Shown piece after piece: positions 63,422-64,000 of a stretch of 64,000 nt of DNA. The notes under the pieces were generated by a model. The model ran no database searches. It was not told where the DNA came from and saw only the letters and a list, made by a program, of their open reading frames with translations. How positions within the stretch are numbered: position 1 is the stretch's first letter; the number at the start of each line of letters is the position of its first letter. A program made the position numbers and the translations under genes. Source of the stretch: DSOI01 sp041394885 (GTDB taxonomy: Bacteria > Acidobacteriota > Terriglobia > Bryobacterales > Bryobacteraceae); assembly GCA_041394885.1 (NCBI GenBank), contig JAWKHI010000041.1:6018-70017 (forward strand), given 5' to 3'.

Positions 63422-64000
63422 ATGTCCTGGCGCGAATACCACGAATCCACCAAGCACACCCCGGACTCCCTCCGCCGGTCTCCGCACCACCTCGATTGGG
63501 CCAACATGCCCGATCCCTTCCGCCACTACGAAGGCGCGTCCGTGGTTGATCTGCCCGCCGATCCGCCAAGCCCGCGGACCCCGCTCATGGATGTGCTCCT
63601 CGGCGCGTCCGGATCCGCGCCCTCCCCCGATGGCGCCACGTTCCTCTCGTCACTCCTTTTCCACTCCGCCGCTATTAGTGCCACCAAGCGTGTTCCCTCC
63701 ACTGGCTACCGCTACGCGCTGCGCGTCAACCCATCCTCGGGCAATCTGCACCCCACCGAATTCCACTTCGCCACGCAAGGGCTTGACCAGTGGCCGGATG
63801 GCCTCTATCACTACTGTCCCTCTGCGCACATGGCTGAACGGCGCGCCACCGCTTTTCGAACGGCCTCCTTCGGTCCGGCTTTGGGCGCGAACGATGCGCC
63901 GATCGTGTTCGTGCTAACCAGCATCGCTTGGCGCGAGGCATGGAAGTACCGGGATCGCGGGTATCGATACTGCCTCCACGACATCGGGCACGCCTGGCAG
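63422..64000 (+). CDS. SagB-type nitroreductase-like dehydrogenase (5' part)
   Basis: The first 193 codons of a flavin-dependent dehydrogenase of the SagB/ThcOx type: TKRVPSTGYRYALRVNPSSG with NLHPTEFHF, and KYRDRGYRYCLHDIGHA, the characteristic FMN-binding stretches. The window ends before the rest. SagB enzymes oxidise azolines to azoles in peptide natural-product clusters, but stand-alone homologues are also common. No YcaO or precursor gene is visible in this window. Confidence 0.88.
   Translation, partial: MSWREYHESTKHTPDSLRRSPHHLDWANMPDPFRHYEGASVVDLPADPPSPRTPLMDVLLGASGSAPSPDGATFLSSLLFHSAAISATKRVPSTGYRYALRVNPSSGNLHPTEFHFATQGLDQWPDGLYHYCPSAHMAERRATAFRTASFGPALGANDAPIVFVLTSIAWREAWKYRDRGYRYCLHDIGHAWQ

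Overview
The window is high-GC bacterial DNA with long codon-biased genes on both strands, no rRNA, no recognisable tRNA and no gene-free stretch longer than about 210 bases. It most resembles an acidobacterium of the Bryobacterales/Solibacter type. This placement is inferred from the combination of three Oar-like TonB-dependent receptors with carboxypeptidase-regulatory N-termini, three sets of secreted 'planctomycete-type' cytochrome/DUF1501/DUF1552 proteins, Tat-exported Gfo/Idh/MocA oxidoreductases and PQQ-type beta-propellers. A marker-gene tree would settle it.

Layout. 1-3185: chemotaxis genes on the minus strand (STAS, cheY, cheA cut by the window edge) and a divergent unknown gene. 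3198-11575: a DUF1552 plus DUF1592-type pair facing away from a DUF1549/DUF1553 plus DUF1501 plus beta-propeller operon. 11615-15928: a tightly coupled four-gene minus-strand operon (secreted protein, medium-chain dehydrogenase, class III aminotransferase, dihydroorotate-dehydrogenase-like flavoprotein). 15974-24400: aldo/keto reductase, a second beta-propeller, a tiny secreted repeat peptide with a membrane-protein neighbour, a Tat oxidoreductase, uridine kinase, serS and a metallophosphoesterase. 24417-40534: two TonB-dependent receptors, an amidohydrolase, a frameshifted methyltransferase coupled to a sugar isomerase-like TIM barrel, another DUF1549/DUF1553-DUF1501 pair and an internally duplicated sialidase-like protein. 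40690-44832: ileS-lspA-lgt, a housekeeping operon joining isoleucyl-tRNA synthesis to lipoprotein maturation. 45039-53399: a Tad/Flp-like accessory locus (zinc-finger/Pro-rich protein, TPR protein, TadE-like pilins, two VWA-TadG paralogues, and a facing TadE/TadG pair) with no secretion machinery. 53477-64000: DUF1015 protein, small unknown, third TonB-dependent receptor, Rieske-flavodoxin fusion, a nucleophile-less hydrolase with HEAT and Sel1 repeats, phosphotransferase, VOC protein and the start of a SagB-type dehydrogenase.

The most novel-looking item is the 63-residue secreted protein at 19001-19192. It carries three 13-residue repeats whose DNA has diverged at many silent sites while the first 12 residues stay identical. 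Others are a terminator-like hairpin inside the uridine kinase gene, a 10-bp perfect hairpin plus T-run directly before ileS, a Tad-like island of pseudopilins without machinery, a Rieske-flavodoxin fusion, and repeated CTAGGG-type inverted motifs upstream of the peptide gene and the Tad-like genes.
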